A DNA stretch of 64,000 bases, taken from positions 1-64,000 of the forward strand of contig JAIQFP010000015.1 in NCBI GenBank assembly GCA_020073165.1, given 5' to 3'. The position numbers and the translations under genes were made by a program. This stretch comes from Terriglobia bacterium (lineage in GTDB: Bacteria > Acidobacteriota > Terriglobia > Terriglobales > Acidobacteriaceae). The notes under the pieces were generated by a model, which saw nothing but the letters and a program-made list of their open reading frames with translations, was not told the origin of the DNA and searched no databases. Shown in pieces: positions 23,623 to 32,431 of the stretch. Every line of letters starts with the position of its first letter. Within the stretch, counting starts at the first letter, position 1.

Positions 23623-25983
23623 ATGAGGCGCCGTGGGCCGTCGCTATTCATCCTGGTTGCCTGCCTTTTGCTTGCGGGCGCGCACGGCCGAACCTCCGAC
23701 AACGGAGTCGTGCAGGGCACGGTGATGGATCCAACCGGGGCCATCATTCCCCAAGCGACCTTGAAGCTGGTCAGCCCTGGAACGGGATACGAGCGGACCG
23801 TATCCACCGATGAGGAGGGTCACTACCGCTTCGACCACGTGCCGGTGGCGCGGTTTACCCTGCACATCGAGGCACCCGGGTTTAAGCCCGCAGATTACGC
23901 CGGGGAACTGCGCAATGCCGCACCTTTGCTGGTAAACATCCAGTTCAAGGGTGTTTCTTCCGAACAGCAGATTACGGTGGTGGAAGGTATCCCGGACCTG
24001 GGTTCCTCCGCGACGCACTTTGAGTTGGACGATGACGTTCTGGAGAAGATGCCGCCCGCGCCGCCGGTTAGTGCTCTGGCGGCGGTGGTGGAGTCCGTTC
24101 CGGGCGTGGTTCCCGAAGAGAATGGACGGCTGCACATTCGTGGTTCGGAGGCGCAGCCCCAGTACGTGCTCGATGGCGTGCCCATGTTCGACAATTTCGA
24201 AGGCACATTTGCTACCGCGCCGGACACGGAGAACCTGCGTTCCACGCAGATCATCACCGGCAACTTGCCTGCCGAGTACGGTCAACGCGTAGCCGGCGTC
24301 ATCAACTTGAACAGCAAGTCAGGGTTGGACACCCCGTGGAATGGCAGTGTCTCGTTTTCCGGCGGATCGTTTGACAGCCAGGCTCTGGATGTCGAGTTCG
24401 GTGGACACATCAAGGACTTTGGGATCTTTGTCAGCGCAGATACCAGCCGTAGCAGCCGCTTCCTTGATCCGCCCGAGATCGAGAATTTCCACAATGAAGG
24501 CGGACTGGCCCACGGATTCACACGCTTTGACTGGTCGCCTTCGCGGAAGGACTCGTTACACCTGACCCTGGCCACCGATGGTACCGACTTTCAAGTCCCC
24601 AACCTGGCCGAGCAACAGGACGAGGGGCAGCACCAGCGGCAGGAGTTGCGCAGCGATTACGAGGCCTTAAGCTGGACCCATACGTTCGACAGCTATACCA
24701 CCGGCGACGTGGTGCTGTTCCGCCGTTCCTCCACTGCCCACCTGCTCGATCCGGGATTTACCGGGAAACCCTTCTACCTGGACCAGAACCGCCGGCTGCG
24801 CAATGAGGGCCTTCGTGCCAACCTGGCTCGTGACTGGAAATGGATCTCGCTGAAGGGTGGCATCGAAGCACGCCGCGTGCCCATCGCCGAACGCTTCACC
24901 TTGGCGGTCACGGACCCTGTGGACGTCAACCCTGAAGACCCAGTATCCGAGTTCACGCTCGATAACCCCTTCCGCTTCCGCGGAGCCAGCGCCGGGTCCC
25001 TGCTTTCCGCTTACGTCCAAGGCCGCATCCGCATTGGTGAGCATCTGACCGCGGACTTCGGCATCCGCTGGGACCATCCCGACCTCGTGGTGCATGATAA
25101 CGCCGTCAGTCCTCGAATTGGTCTGGCCTACCACATCGCCCGTACCAACACCACCTTGCACGCTTCCTACAACCGCTTGTATCAGATTCCTCCGCTGGAA
25201 AATCTTCTGCTGTCCACATCCCCCGAGGTGGCGGAATTGTCGACCGAACCAGAGGACCAGCACGCCCTGGTCGGCGAACGGCAAAATCATTACCAATTCG
25301 GTATTGAGCAGCAATTGGGCCGACATATTCAACTCGGAGTCGTGCGCTATGTGAAGAACATCAGGAACTCCGTAGATGACGAGCAGCTATTCGAAACCAG
25401 TGTCGTGTTTCCTGTGCAACTCACGGCCTCCGATATTCGCGGGACCGAAGTCCGCCTGGACTTCACGCCGGTGAATAGCTTGAAAGCCTACCTCAGCTAC
25501 GCCAATGCCAAGGCCACCGTGACCGGTCCCATCGTGGGCGGACTCTTCTTGGGAAACGACGAGGAAGATACTGGCGAGTTCACCGCGAGCCAATTTCCAG
25601 GTGATCAGGACGAACGCAACGAAGCGCAATTCGGCCTGACCTACACCCACAAGTCGGGACTCTGGGCCACCTTCGGCGGCCGCTATGACAGCGGGATCCC
25701 CGCGCACTTCGATCCCGAGGAATTCTCCTCGTACGACCCCAGGGTCCAATCCGCGCTCGACCCTATCCGCCAGCGGACAAAGCCGAGAACGGTCCTCGAT
25801 GCCGTGGCGGGCATGGATTTCTGGCGTGAGTCCACGCACCCCATCTCGGTGCAAGTTGGGGTCAACAATTTCACGGATAAATTCTATCTGTATAATTTCC
25901 GAAGTGTGTTTTCCGGAACCCACATCGGGCGGCCGCGCGAGGTCGTGGCCCGCATCGAATTCCACTTCACAGCGAAACACTAA
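23623..25983 (+). CDS. TonB-dependent receptor with carboxypeptidase-regulatory-like domain
   Basis: A 786-residue outer-membrane protein. A signal peptide (1-23) is followed by a carboxypeptidase-regulatory-like beta-sandwich (about 26-105: GTVMDPTGAIIPQATLKL, DEEGHYRFDHVP). The plug domain (about 115-230) includes HIRGSEAQPQYVLDGVPM and AEYGQRVAGVINLNSKSG. The rest is a 22-strand-type barrel ending with a C-terminal aromatic segment (RIEFHF). This layout is the typical oligomer- or metal-uptake receptor form of acidobacteria. Energised import would need TonB, such as the one encoded at 44540-45667. The start is fixed by AGGAGG at 23610-23615. The substrate is unknown. Confidence 0.9.
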   Translation: MRRRGPSLFILVACLLLAGAHGRTSDNGVVQGTVMDPTGAIIPQATLKLVSPGTGYERTVSTDEEGHYRFDHVPVARFTLHIEAPGFKPADYAGELRNAAPLLVNIQFKGVSSEQQITVVEGIPDLGSSATHFELDDDVLEKMPPAPPVSALAAVVESVPGVVPEENGRLHIRGSEAQPQYVLDGVPMFDNFEGTFATAPDTENLRSTQIITGNLPAEYGQRVAGVINLNSKSGLDTPWNGSVSFSGGSFDSQALDVEFGGHIKDFGIFVSADTSRSSRFLDPPEIENFHNEGGLAHGFTRFDWSPSRKDSLHLTLATDGTDFQVPNLAEQQDEGQHQRQELRSDYEALSWTHTFDSYTTGDVVLFRRSSTAHLLDPGFTGKPFYLDQNRRLRNEGLRANLARDWKWISLKGGIEARRVPIAERFTLAVTDPVDVNPEDPVSEFTLDNPFRFRGASAGSLLSAYVQGRIRIGEHLTADFGIRWDHPDLVVHDNAVSPRIGLAYHIARTNTTLHASYNRLYQIPPLENLLLSTSPEVAELSTEPEDQHALVGERQNHYQFGIEQQLGRHIQLGVVRYVKNIRNSVDDEQLFETSVVFPVQLTASDIRGTEVRLDFTPVNSLKAYLSYANAKATVTGPIVGGLFLGNDEEDTGEFTASQFPGDQDERNEAQFGLTYTHKSGLWATFGGRYDSGIPAHFDPEEFSSYDPRVQSALDPIRQRTKPRTVLDAVAGMDFWRESTHPISVQVGVNNFTDKFYLYNFRSVFSGTHIGRPREVVARIEFHFTAKH

Positions 25984-26059
25984 GCTAGAAGGCGACGCCG
26001 AGCGCACCACGAATCGGCGGGGAGCAAACGGTCTGCGTCCCACTCTGTCGACTCCAAGT

Positions 26060-26452
26060 CTATTTCTTGCCCGCTAGAGCCCAGTCGGAGGGCGGGTTCT
26101 CGATGCCCCAAAAATTCTCCGGGGTCTCAAACTCCAGGCCCACCAGATAGGCCTCCCGATTGGCTTCTGCCAACTGGACGCAGACCATGACCTTCGCCTT
26201 CTTGCTGCGTTCCTGCGCCAGGAGATCAATAAGGACAGGAATGCCGACCTTCAAGGGTTCCTGCATGATGACTCCACAGCCGTGAGCATTGATAGCCACC
26301 GTCCGGCACTCTTCGCAAATCTGGTTCCGCAGGTCCAGAGTCGTTACGAGAACTCCAACCTGCAAAGCAAGGCGAGTACTGCGGCGCATCGTATCGTGCT
26401 TCTCGGTGGCCAAGCCAACTGTCTCCCGTTCCGGCGTACCCCTTGGAAGCAT
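26060..26452 (-). CDS. PilZ-like domain protein
   Basis: About 130 residues. The core begins with RRSTRLALQVGVLV, resembling the RxxxR c-di-GMP motif of PilZ domains, followed by VAINAHGCGVIM in place of the second (D/N)xSxxG motif, and ends with VGLEFETPENFWGI. The second motif has His-Gly-Cys instead of Ser, so c-di-GMP binding may be weakened. The start is uncertain: ATG 26452 or 26389, with a TTG at 26497. It is divergent from murJ. Residues CEECRTVA could add a local thiol pair. Confidence 0.7.
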   Translation of the reverse strand: MLPRGTPERETVGLATEKHDTMRRSTRLALQVGVLVTTLDLRNQICEECRTVAINAHGCGVIMQEPLKVGIPVLIDLLAQERSKKAKVMVCVQLAEANREAYLVGLEFETPENFWGIENPPSDWALAGKK

Positions 26453-26559
26453 CCGTGATCCGGGAAGCGGCGCGCTAGTAGCTAATTGGTTTCTCAACCG
26501 CAGTGGGTTGTCACGGGCAACCCGGCAGGCCGGATCTTCCGTGTAGAATCGCCGTATTC

Positions 26560-28221
26560 ATGGATCGCCCAGGGGATTCTGCCGAGACAAACCCCAGCCG
26601 CGGCTATGCCCGCTGGCTGCGTTTCTTCCGCCCGTCACACCAGCACAGCGCACTGTCAGCCACCCTGTTGCTGATGACCGCATTGATGCTGTCGCGCGTG
26701 ATCGGCTACGTCCGCGAGGCGTACATTGCTTGGGCCTTCGGCGCCGGTCCCCAGACGGATGCTTACGTCGCGGGCTTCACCATCCCCGACTGGCTGAACT
26801 ACCTGGTCGCCGGCGGAACCGCCTCCATTACCTTCATTTCGATCTACACCCGCTTTCTGGCCGAGAAGAAGGAAGACGAGGCCCAGGAGGCGTTCTCGGT
26901 CATCATCACGGTGATGACCGCTGTGCTGGGAATAGGGGTGCTCCTGGCGGAGATCTTCACGCCCCAGATCGAGCGGCACCTGTTCAGCGGATTCACCCCG
27001 GAGCAGCTTGAGCTTTGCGTGCATCTGACCCGCATTCTTCTGCCGGCGCAGATCTTCTTCTACGTCGGTGGTGTGGTTTCGGCCGTGTTGCTGTCCCACC
27101 GGTTGTTCCTGTTTCCGGCCTTCGGGCCGCTGCTCTATAACGTCGCCATCATCTTAGGCGGGGTAGTGGCGTCCGGACGGATTGGCATTTCGTCCCTGGC
27201 CTATGGGGCGTTGATCGGCAGCTTCGTGGGGCCATTCCTGGTGAACGCCATTGGGACGGCGCGCATCGGGACCGGCTACAGCATCTCGTTCGACGTCCGC
27301 AATCCGGCGTTTCGCGAATGGGTGAAACTCTCAATTCCCCTCATGCTGGGGGTTTCCCTGGTCACGGCAGATGACTGGATCCTGCGCTACTTCGCCTCCG
27401 GCAGCGCGGGAGACATTACGCGCCTGAACTACGCCAAACGCCTGTTTGCAGTGCCGATCGCTGTGTTGGGGCAGGCCGCGGGCCAGGCCTCGCTGCCCTT
27501 CTTTGCCCGCCTGTTCGGCGCCCGGCAGATGCGCGAGTTTGCCGAGACCGTGAACGGCTCGGTGTATCGCATCACGGCAGCTTCGCTGCTGGCCACCAGT
27601 TTCATGATGGCGGCCTCACTGCCGCTGATTGACCTCGTGTACCGGCGTGGGCACTTCCTGTTTACCGACTCGCAGACGACCGCCATCTACTTCTTTTGGT
27701 TCTCGCTCTCGCTGGCATTTTGGTCGGCGCAGAGCCTGTACTCACGCGCGTTCTATGCGGCAGGGAACACCCTGACGCCTATGATCGCGAGCAGCTTGAT
27801 CACGGCGGCGTCACTGCCGATGTACGCGGCGCTCTATCACAGCCTGTCGACGGTCGGCCTGGCCATCGCATCCGACCTGGGAATTGCGGCCAACACCCTG
27901 GCTTTGGCGGTCCTGCTGCACTGGCGCAAACTGGTGCCTTTCGAGCAACTGCAATGGGGAGAGCTGGGAAAGGCCGGCATTACCGCGACGGTGTCGGGCA
28001 TCCTGAGTTACGAAGTTGCGCGCGTAGTCATGGTGAGCGGCAGTCGCATCGCGGATGTGAAGGCGTTGGGCTTAGTGACGATAACCTGGGCCGCAGCAGT
28101 GGCGGCGGGATTGTGGATCACGCGATCGCAGTTGCCCGGTGACCTGCGCCGCCGCAAGCCCACCGCCTATCCCCGAGTTGCGGAAGCAAGCGGGGAATTG
28201 AGCGGAGGCATAGAACCCTGA
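26560..28221 (+). CDS. murJ: MurJ-like lipid II flippase (MATE/MVF family)
   Basis: A 553-residue polytopic membrane protein with about 14 helices. Typical MurJ features are the N-terminal segment SRVIGYVREAYIAWAFGAG, the PDWLNYLVAGGTASITFISIY region, and basic residues within early helices. MurJ moves lipid II across the inner membrane for peptidoglycan synthesis. ATG 26560 is chosen; a TAGAAT -10-like element lies just upstream (26543-26548), so the leader would be very short. The bactofilin gene is convergent downstream. The stop codon merges into a short heptamer array. Confidence 0.88.
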   Translation: MDRPGDSAETNPSRGYARWLRFFRPSHQHSALSATLLLMTALMLSRVIGYVREAYIAWAFGAGPQTDAYVAGFTIPDWLNYLVAGGTASITFISIYTRFLAEKKEDEAQEAFSVIITVMTAVLGIGVLLAEIFTPQIERHLFSGFTPEQLELCVHLTRILLPAQIFFYVGGVVSAVLLSHRLFLFPAFGPLLYNVAIILGGVVASGRIGISSLAYGALIGSFVGPFLVNAIGTARIGTGYSISFDVRNPAFREWVKLSIPLMLGVSLVTADDWILRYFASGSAGDITRLNYAKRLFAVPIAVLGQAAGQASLPFFARLFGARQMREFAETVNGSVYRITAASLLATSFMMAASLPLIDLVYRRGHFLFTDSQTTAIYFFWFSLSLAFWSAQSLYSRAFYAAGNTLTPMIASSLITAASLPMYAALYHSLSTVGLAIASDLGIAANTLALAVLLHWRKLVPFEQLQWGELGKAGITATVSGILSYEVARVVMVSGSRIADVKALGLVTITWAAAVAAGLWITRSQLPGDLRRRKPTAYPRVAEASGELSGGIEP

Positions 28222-28240
28222 CCTCAGACCTCGGCCTCTC
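28220..28240. repeat. Short heptamer array at murJ stop
   Basis: GACCTCA, GACCTCG, GCCTCTC: two good 7-bp units and one degenerate. It starts within the TGA stop of murJ. Confidence 0.4.
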
Positions 28241-28268
28241 CAGATAATAGGCGCTTACAAGAAAGAAA

Positions 28269-28303
28269 TGGCGGACACCTTCTGTGATCGAAGGTATCCG
28301 CCA
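28269..28303 (-). terminator. Hairpin between convergent murJ and bactofilin
   Basis: A 14-bp stem (28269-28282 with 28290-28303, one mismatch, 7-nt loop). On the minus strand it is followed by ATTTCTTTCTT, so it can terminate bactofilin transcription; it may also slow read-through from murJ. Confidence 0.65.
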
Positions 28304-28342
28304 CTGATCTTGTCGAGGTCCGAAGTCTGACGTCAGTCCGCC

Positions 28343-28867
28343 TTACGCTCTGGCAGCCGTCGCCGTCTCGGTCGCGGTTGTGGCCGGCTTGGCTTCTTCG
28401 CCGTTGGGCTTCTGGCCGGCTTTGCGAATGTCGATGCCGCCTTTGAAGAAGGCGCCGTCTTCAATCGAAATGCGGGCCGCCACCACGTCGCCAGTGAGCG
28501 AGCCGTCACTGCGAATATCGACGCGGTCGCTGGCGGTCAGATTGCCTCGCACTTTGCCGAGCACTACGATTTCGCGCGCGTTAATGTTGGCCGAGACCAC
28601 GCCGTTGCGGCCCACGGTGACACGATTCCCGGAGAGGTTAATGGAGCCCTCCACCCGGCCGTCAATGTAAAGCGACTCCGAGCCGGTCACCTCGCCCTTG
28701 ATCACCAGCGATTTGCCGATGGTCGCCTGGTCCGCCGTGGTGGTGGTTACGGGACGCGGGGCGGCGGCAGGTTCGCTCATCGCAGGCGTCGTTGGCGTTG
28801 GCATGGCGGGGCGTTCCGGCTCACCTGGCCGGCCGGGGGTCGTGGGCTGATTTGTGGGCTTCCACAT
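28343..28867 (-). CDS. Bactofilin
   Basis: A 174-residue cytoskeletal protein. A flexible Pro/Thr/Ala-rich N terminus (1-50) precedes the bactofilin core (about 52-145), a right-handed beta-helix seen as short repeats: GEVTGSESLYIDGRVEG, NRVTVGRNGVVSANINAR, GKVRGNLTASDRVDIR and GDVVAARISIEDGAFFKGGI. The Ala/Thr-rich tail is disordered. Bactofilins polymerise without nucleotide and often help position cell-wall enzymes, so its place beside murJ (convergent) is sensible. The minus-strand hairpin at 28269-28303 is its likely terminator. Confidence 0.95.
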   Translation of the reverse strand: MWKPTNQPTTPGRPGEPERPAMPTPTTPAMSEPAAAPRPVTTTTADQATIGKSLVIKGEVTGSESLYIDGRVEGSINLSGNRVTVGRNGVVSANINAREIVVLGKVRGNLTASDRVDIRSDGSLTGDVVAARISIEDGAFFKGGIDIRKAGQKPNGEEAKPATTATETATAARA

Positions 28868-29097
28868 GGGGTAACAATTCCTTTCCTCGGTAATGGGTTA
28901 GAGGGTCACAGCCGCATTTCGGTGACCACTCGGCATTTTACCCCGCAAACGGCCTCCCGTCCTGTGGAAATTCTTTGAATTGGCGGAACTTAGGGTCGTG
29001 CCTTGACTGCCGAGGATCCCCGCGCCTTCCCCGGTCCCCCAATGTAATTCTTCCCGGCCTGGCGCACTTCTTATACCCGCGGGCATTGTCTGGTGAG

Positions 29098-29655
29098 ATG
29101 ATCTTGGAGACCCCGAGCGAGCTTCGCAGCACCGAAACAGCCATGACCCAGCGCATTCTAATCGAACTGCTTTATGGCAAATACGCCCACGCCAATCCGA
29201 TTGCTTGTGTGGAGGATGTGACCGCCGAATTGGCAGCCCGGCGTGCGGAAGGGTTTCCCCACTCCATCTGGGAGATCGTGTGGCATGTGAATTACTGGAT
29301 GGACTACGAGATCAAGAGAATCCACGGCGAGAACCCGGCTTATCCTGGACAGGCCGCCGAGAGTTGGCCGTCGGAAGCTTTCCCCGACGAATCCGCCTGG
29401 AATCGGGAAGTGGCGCGGTTCGCCGCCTTAATCGACGAACTGGCCGGGCTTGCCCAATCGGATGAGGAGACCCTGGACCGTCAAGTCAGGGCTCCGGCCG
29501 AGGTTGCCGATCCCTCGCACTCGCGCGAACCGGTGACGGTGTTGGATGTGCTCTGGCAGACCGCGGTGCACAACAGCTATCACGTAGGACAAGTGGCGCT
29601 GTTGCGCCGCGCCTTGGGCACCTGGCCGCCGCCGGGCGGAGGAGATACTTGGTGA
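29098..29655 (+). CDS. DinB-family protein
   Basis: A 185-residue four-helix-bundle protein. The metal-binding histidine pattern of the DinB/YfiT superfamily is seen: H at about residue 62 in IVWHVNYWMDYEI, and the C-terminal pair in TAVHNSYHVGQVALLRR. Many members act as thiol-dependent transferases; no substrate can be named. ATG 29098 is used; ATG 29143 is also possible. It ends 3 bp before rnr, so they probably share a transcript. Other superfamily members occur at 42209 and 47036. Confidence 0.88.
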   Translation: MILETPSELRSTETAMTQRILIELLYGKYAHANPIACVEDVTAELAARRAEGFPHSIWEIVWHVNYWMDYEIKRIHGENPAYPGQAAESWPSEAFPDESAWNREVARFAALIDELAGLAQSDEETLDRQVRAPAEVADPSHSREPVTVLDVLWQTAVHNSYHVGQVALLRRALGTWPPPGGGDTW

Positions 29656-29658
29656 ACC

Positions 29659-32187
29659 ATGGTCGTGGCTAAGATGACGGACGCCGCCATCCTGAAGAAG
29701 ATCGAGCGCCAGCCCAAGCGCACAGCGGGATTCAAGCAGTTGGTGCGCGAACTGGGATTGCACGGCGACGCCCGGCGCGAACTGGCGGAGCGCCTGCAGC
29801 GCCTGGTGGCCAGCGGCCAACTGCTGCAGATGGACCAGGAACGCTTCGCTCTACCCCAGGCTGCCGCCGGGCGGAACCTGGTGGTGGGACGACTGAGCAT
29901 GCACCGGGATGGCTTTGGGTTTGTCATCCCGGATACGTCTTCTCTGGACGAGCGGCTGAAGGCGCGGCTCAGCGGAGACATCTTCATTCCGCCGCCGGCC
30001 GTCGGTTCCGCGATGCATGGCGACCGCGTGCTGGTGGAAATCGGCACCATCCGCCCGGATGGCCGCGCCGAGGGACGCATCGTGCGCCCCGTGGGCCGCG
30101 CCCACACGACCATCGTCGGAACCTTTCATTACAGCGGCCGCCGCAACTATGTAACGCCCTTCGACCAGAAGATCACGCAAGAAATCATTATTCCACCGGG
30201 GATGGAATTCCCCGCAGATCCTGGCGCCGCACCCGAAGGCTGTAGCGCCGGCGTCTCGCGCCCCCGGCACCGCGTCCTCGGCTCGGAAGCCGCCCGCCGC
30301 GAGTGGACCGACCTGGAAGGCGTGGTGGTGGACGCCGAGATCACCGACTGGCCCACCGCCACCCAGAATCCCCGCGGACGCGTCGTCGAAATCCTCGGCT
30401 ATGCCGACGATTTCGGCGTGGATGTGGAGATCATCATCCGCAAGTTTCACTTGCCCCACCGTTTTCCGGCGGAGGTACTGGACGAGGCGCAGGACGCGGA
30501 ATCGACCATTGCAGCCCGCGAACTCCACCGACGCCGCGATTTCCGTGCGCTTCCCATCGTTACCATCGACGGCAAAACCGCGCGTGACTTCGACGACGCA
30601 GTCACCGTCCGCAAGCTGGAAAACGGCAAGTTCGAGTTGCAGGTTCACATTGCCGACGTGGCCCACTACGTCACTGAGGGATCTGCGCTTGATCAGGAAG
30701 CCCGGCTGCGGGGCACTAGCGTCTACTTTCCCGACCGCGCTGTGCCCATGTTGCCGCTCGAACTTTCGACCGACATTTGCAGTTTGCGCCCACACGTGGA
30801 GCGCCTGGTGATGTCCTGCGTGATGGAGATTGACCATCGCGGCGAGATTCTCGGCTATGAACTCTGCGACGGCATCATCCGCTCCGCCGAACGCATGACC
30901 TACACCGACGTGAATGCGGTGCTGGAAGGCGATCCCGCGACCCGCAAGCGATACGCAGCACTGGTGGAGTTGTTCGAAACCATGCGCGAGCTGGCCATGA
31001 TCCTGAACCGCAAGCGCGAGCGGCGGGGCTCGATTGACTTTGATCTGCCCGAGCCGGTGATCGAGTTTGATGAGAATGGTCTGATGAAGAGCATCACCCG
31101 CTCGGAGCGAAACATCGCCAACCGCATCATCGAGGAGTTCATGCTCTCGGCCAACGAATGCGTGGCCGATTACCTGGAGAGCAAGCGGGTCGGTTCGCTC
31201 TACCGCATTCACGAGAAGCCCGATGCCAAGCGGGTGTACGACTTCGAAGTGATCGCGGCGACGTTCGGCTATTCGCTGGGCGTGGGAGCCCTGCCTATCC
31301 AGCGCATGCAACTCAAGGGCGACCGCCGCGCCAGCTATGGCACGGGCAGGCAGGCGCGTGGAATCGAAATTCCGAAGGAAGTTCACATTACCCCGCGCAT
31401 GTACCAGAAGCTCACAGAGAAGATCGCGGGCAAGCCGGAGGAGCGGATCCTTTCCTACTTGATGTTGCGCTCTCTGAAGCAGGCGCGCTACTCGGAAGAG
31501 AACCTTGGGCACTTTGCTTTGGCGGCAACGACCTATACGCATTTCACCTCGCCGATACGGCGCTATCCGGATCTGATCGTGCACCGCATTTTGAAAGAGG
31601 TATTGCGGAGCTCGGCGGACAGACTGGATGGGGAAGTGGCTGTCGGAGCGAGCGCTGCAGTCCAACCAGGGCCCGAAGAGCACGGTGGCCGGCGGGACGC
31701 CGCCACGGCTTCGCCCTGGTCTAAGCGGCGCGACCATGAGGAGCACCGTCGCCATCTCGAGCCAATCGGCGGACCGATCTCTTTGGAAGAACTCCACGAC
31801 ATCGCCGAAGAGTCCAGCCAGGCAGAGCGCCGCGCCGACGACGCAGAACGCGAACTGATGGAATGGAAGAAAGTAAAGTTCATGCAGGAGCGCGTGGGTG
31901 AAGATTTCGACGGCTTGATCATCAGCGTGACCAAGTTTGGCTTCTTTGTGGAGCTGGCCGACCTGTTTGTGGAAGGGCTGGTGCCGCTCTCTACTCTCAC
32001 CGACGATCGTTACACCTATCACGAAAACACGCGCGAGATCATCGGACAGCGCAGTCGCAGGATCTACAGCCTCGGGCAAAAGGTACGTGTGGTCGTGGAT
32101 CGCATCGATCCGGTAGAGAAGAAAATCCAGTTCGCGGTACTGGAACCAGAAGAGCAACGCACGCGGAAGCGTCGGGATAAGCGCTAA
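29659..32187 (+). CDS. rnr: Ribonuclease R
   Basis: An 842-residue 3'-to-5' exoribonuclease. Order: N-terminal helix-turn-helix (about 5-60), cold-shock domains (65-240), the RNB catalytic domain (about 285-650, with IDGKTARDFDDAV carrying the metal-binding aspartates), and a C-terminal S1 domain (about 740-820, FDGLIISVTKFGFFVEL). Two low-complexity segments do not fit the family: residues about 186-216 between IIIPPG and LEGVVV, and about 660-704 after ILKEVLR and before ELHDIAEESSQAERRADDAE. Both are encoded by palindromic repeat-like DNA, in frame. It degrades structured RNA and takes part in RNA quality control. Confidence 0.96.
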   Translation: MVVAKMTDAAILKKIERQPKRTAGFKQLVRELGLHGDARRELAERLQRLVASGQLLQMDQERFALPQAAAGRNLVVGRLSMHRDGFGFVIPDTSSLDERLKARLSGDIFIPPPAVGSAMHGDRVLVEIGTIRPDGRAEGRIVRPVGRAHTTIVGTFHYSGRRNYVTPFDQKITQEIIIPPGMEFPADPGAAPEGCSAGVSRPRHRVLGSEAARREWTDLEGVVVDAEITDWPTATQNPRGRVVEILGYADDFGVDVEIIIRKFHLPHRFPAEVLDEAQDAESTIAARELHRRRDFRALPIVTIDGKTARDFDDAVTVRKLENGKFELQVHIADVAHYVTEGSALDQEARLRGTSVYFPDRAVPMLPLELSTDICSLRPHVERLVMSCVMEIDHRGEILGYELCDGIIRSAERMTYTDVNAVLEGDPATRKRYAALVELFETMRELAMILNRKRERRGSIDFDLPEPVIEFDENGLMKSITRSERNIANRIIEEFMLSANECVADYLESKRVGSLYRIHEKPDAKRVYDFEVIAATFGYSLGVGALPIQRMQLKGDRRASYGTGRQARGIEIPKEVHITPRMYQKLTEKIAGKPEERILSYLMLRSLKQARYSEENLGHFALAATTYTHFTSPIRRYPDLIVHRILKEVLRSSADRLDGEVAVGASAAVQPGPEEHGGRRDAATASPWSKRRDHEEHRRHLEPIGGPISLEELHDIAEESSQAERRADDAERELMEWKKVKFMQERVGEDFDGLIISVTKFGFFVELADLFVEGLVPLSTLTDDRYTYHENTREIIGQRSRRIYSLGQKVRVVVDRIDPVEKKIQFAVLEPEEQRTRKRRDKR
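30241..30259. repeat. Repeat-like insertion inside rnr (first)
   Basis: TGTAGCGCCGGCGTCTCGC, flanked by GC-rich palindromic sequence, encodes part of an extra segment of RNase R. A related motif (GTAGCGCCGGTGT on the minus strand) lies at the tonB stop near 44525-44546, supporting a dispersed repeat. Confidence 0.5.
31685..31706. repeat. Palindromic insertion inside rnr (second)
   Basis: A hairpin with nine base pairs, one bulge and a 3-nt loop (GTGG-C-CGGCG / CGCCG-CCAC) sits in the coding sequence between the RNB and S1 domains. It encodes part of a Gly/Arg/Ala-rich stretch absent from ordinary RNase R. Confidence 0.5.
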
Positions 32188-32257
32188 GCGAAACCGCCGT
32201 CGCTGGTGTAAAATTCTTGAGTCAACCCCAGGTCGCAACCTGCGACCTTCCTGCCGT

Positions 32258-32334
32258 CGGGACGTGGCTCAGCCTGGTAGAGCACTCGCTTGGGGTGCGA
32301 GGGGTCGGCAGTTCAAATCTGCCCGTCCCGACCA
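32258..32334 (+). tRNA. tRNA-Pro (anticodon GGG)
   Basis: Acceptor stem CGGGACG (32258-32264) pairs with CGTCCCG (32324-32330), then A and an encoded CCA. The anticodon loop TTGGGGT between CTCGC and GCGAG shows GGG; the T arm has GTTCAAATC. Length 77 nt. A perfect 8-bp hairpin AGGTCGCA/TGCGACCT (32230-32248) lies between rnr and the tRNA. Confidence 0.97.
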
Positions 32335-32431
32335 TTTCTTTCACCGCTCAGTATCTCAACTCGGCCGCAGGTGTACACTACCGCGTCCCAGGAAGCGGTA
32401 TCGAATCCTGCGACTACAAGGGGAGACAATC

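Noticed and set aside
29851-32238. A 795-codon open frame on the minus strand opposite rnr
   Set aside because: It is the antisense shadow of rnr; the plus-strand product has complete RNase R domains, and high GC keeps antisense frames open.
32264-32431. Longer N terminus for the exported protein starting inside tRNA-Pro
   Set aside because: It would be translated from tRNA sequence; the SD and signal peptide mark the start at 32432.
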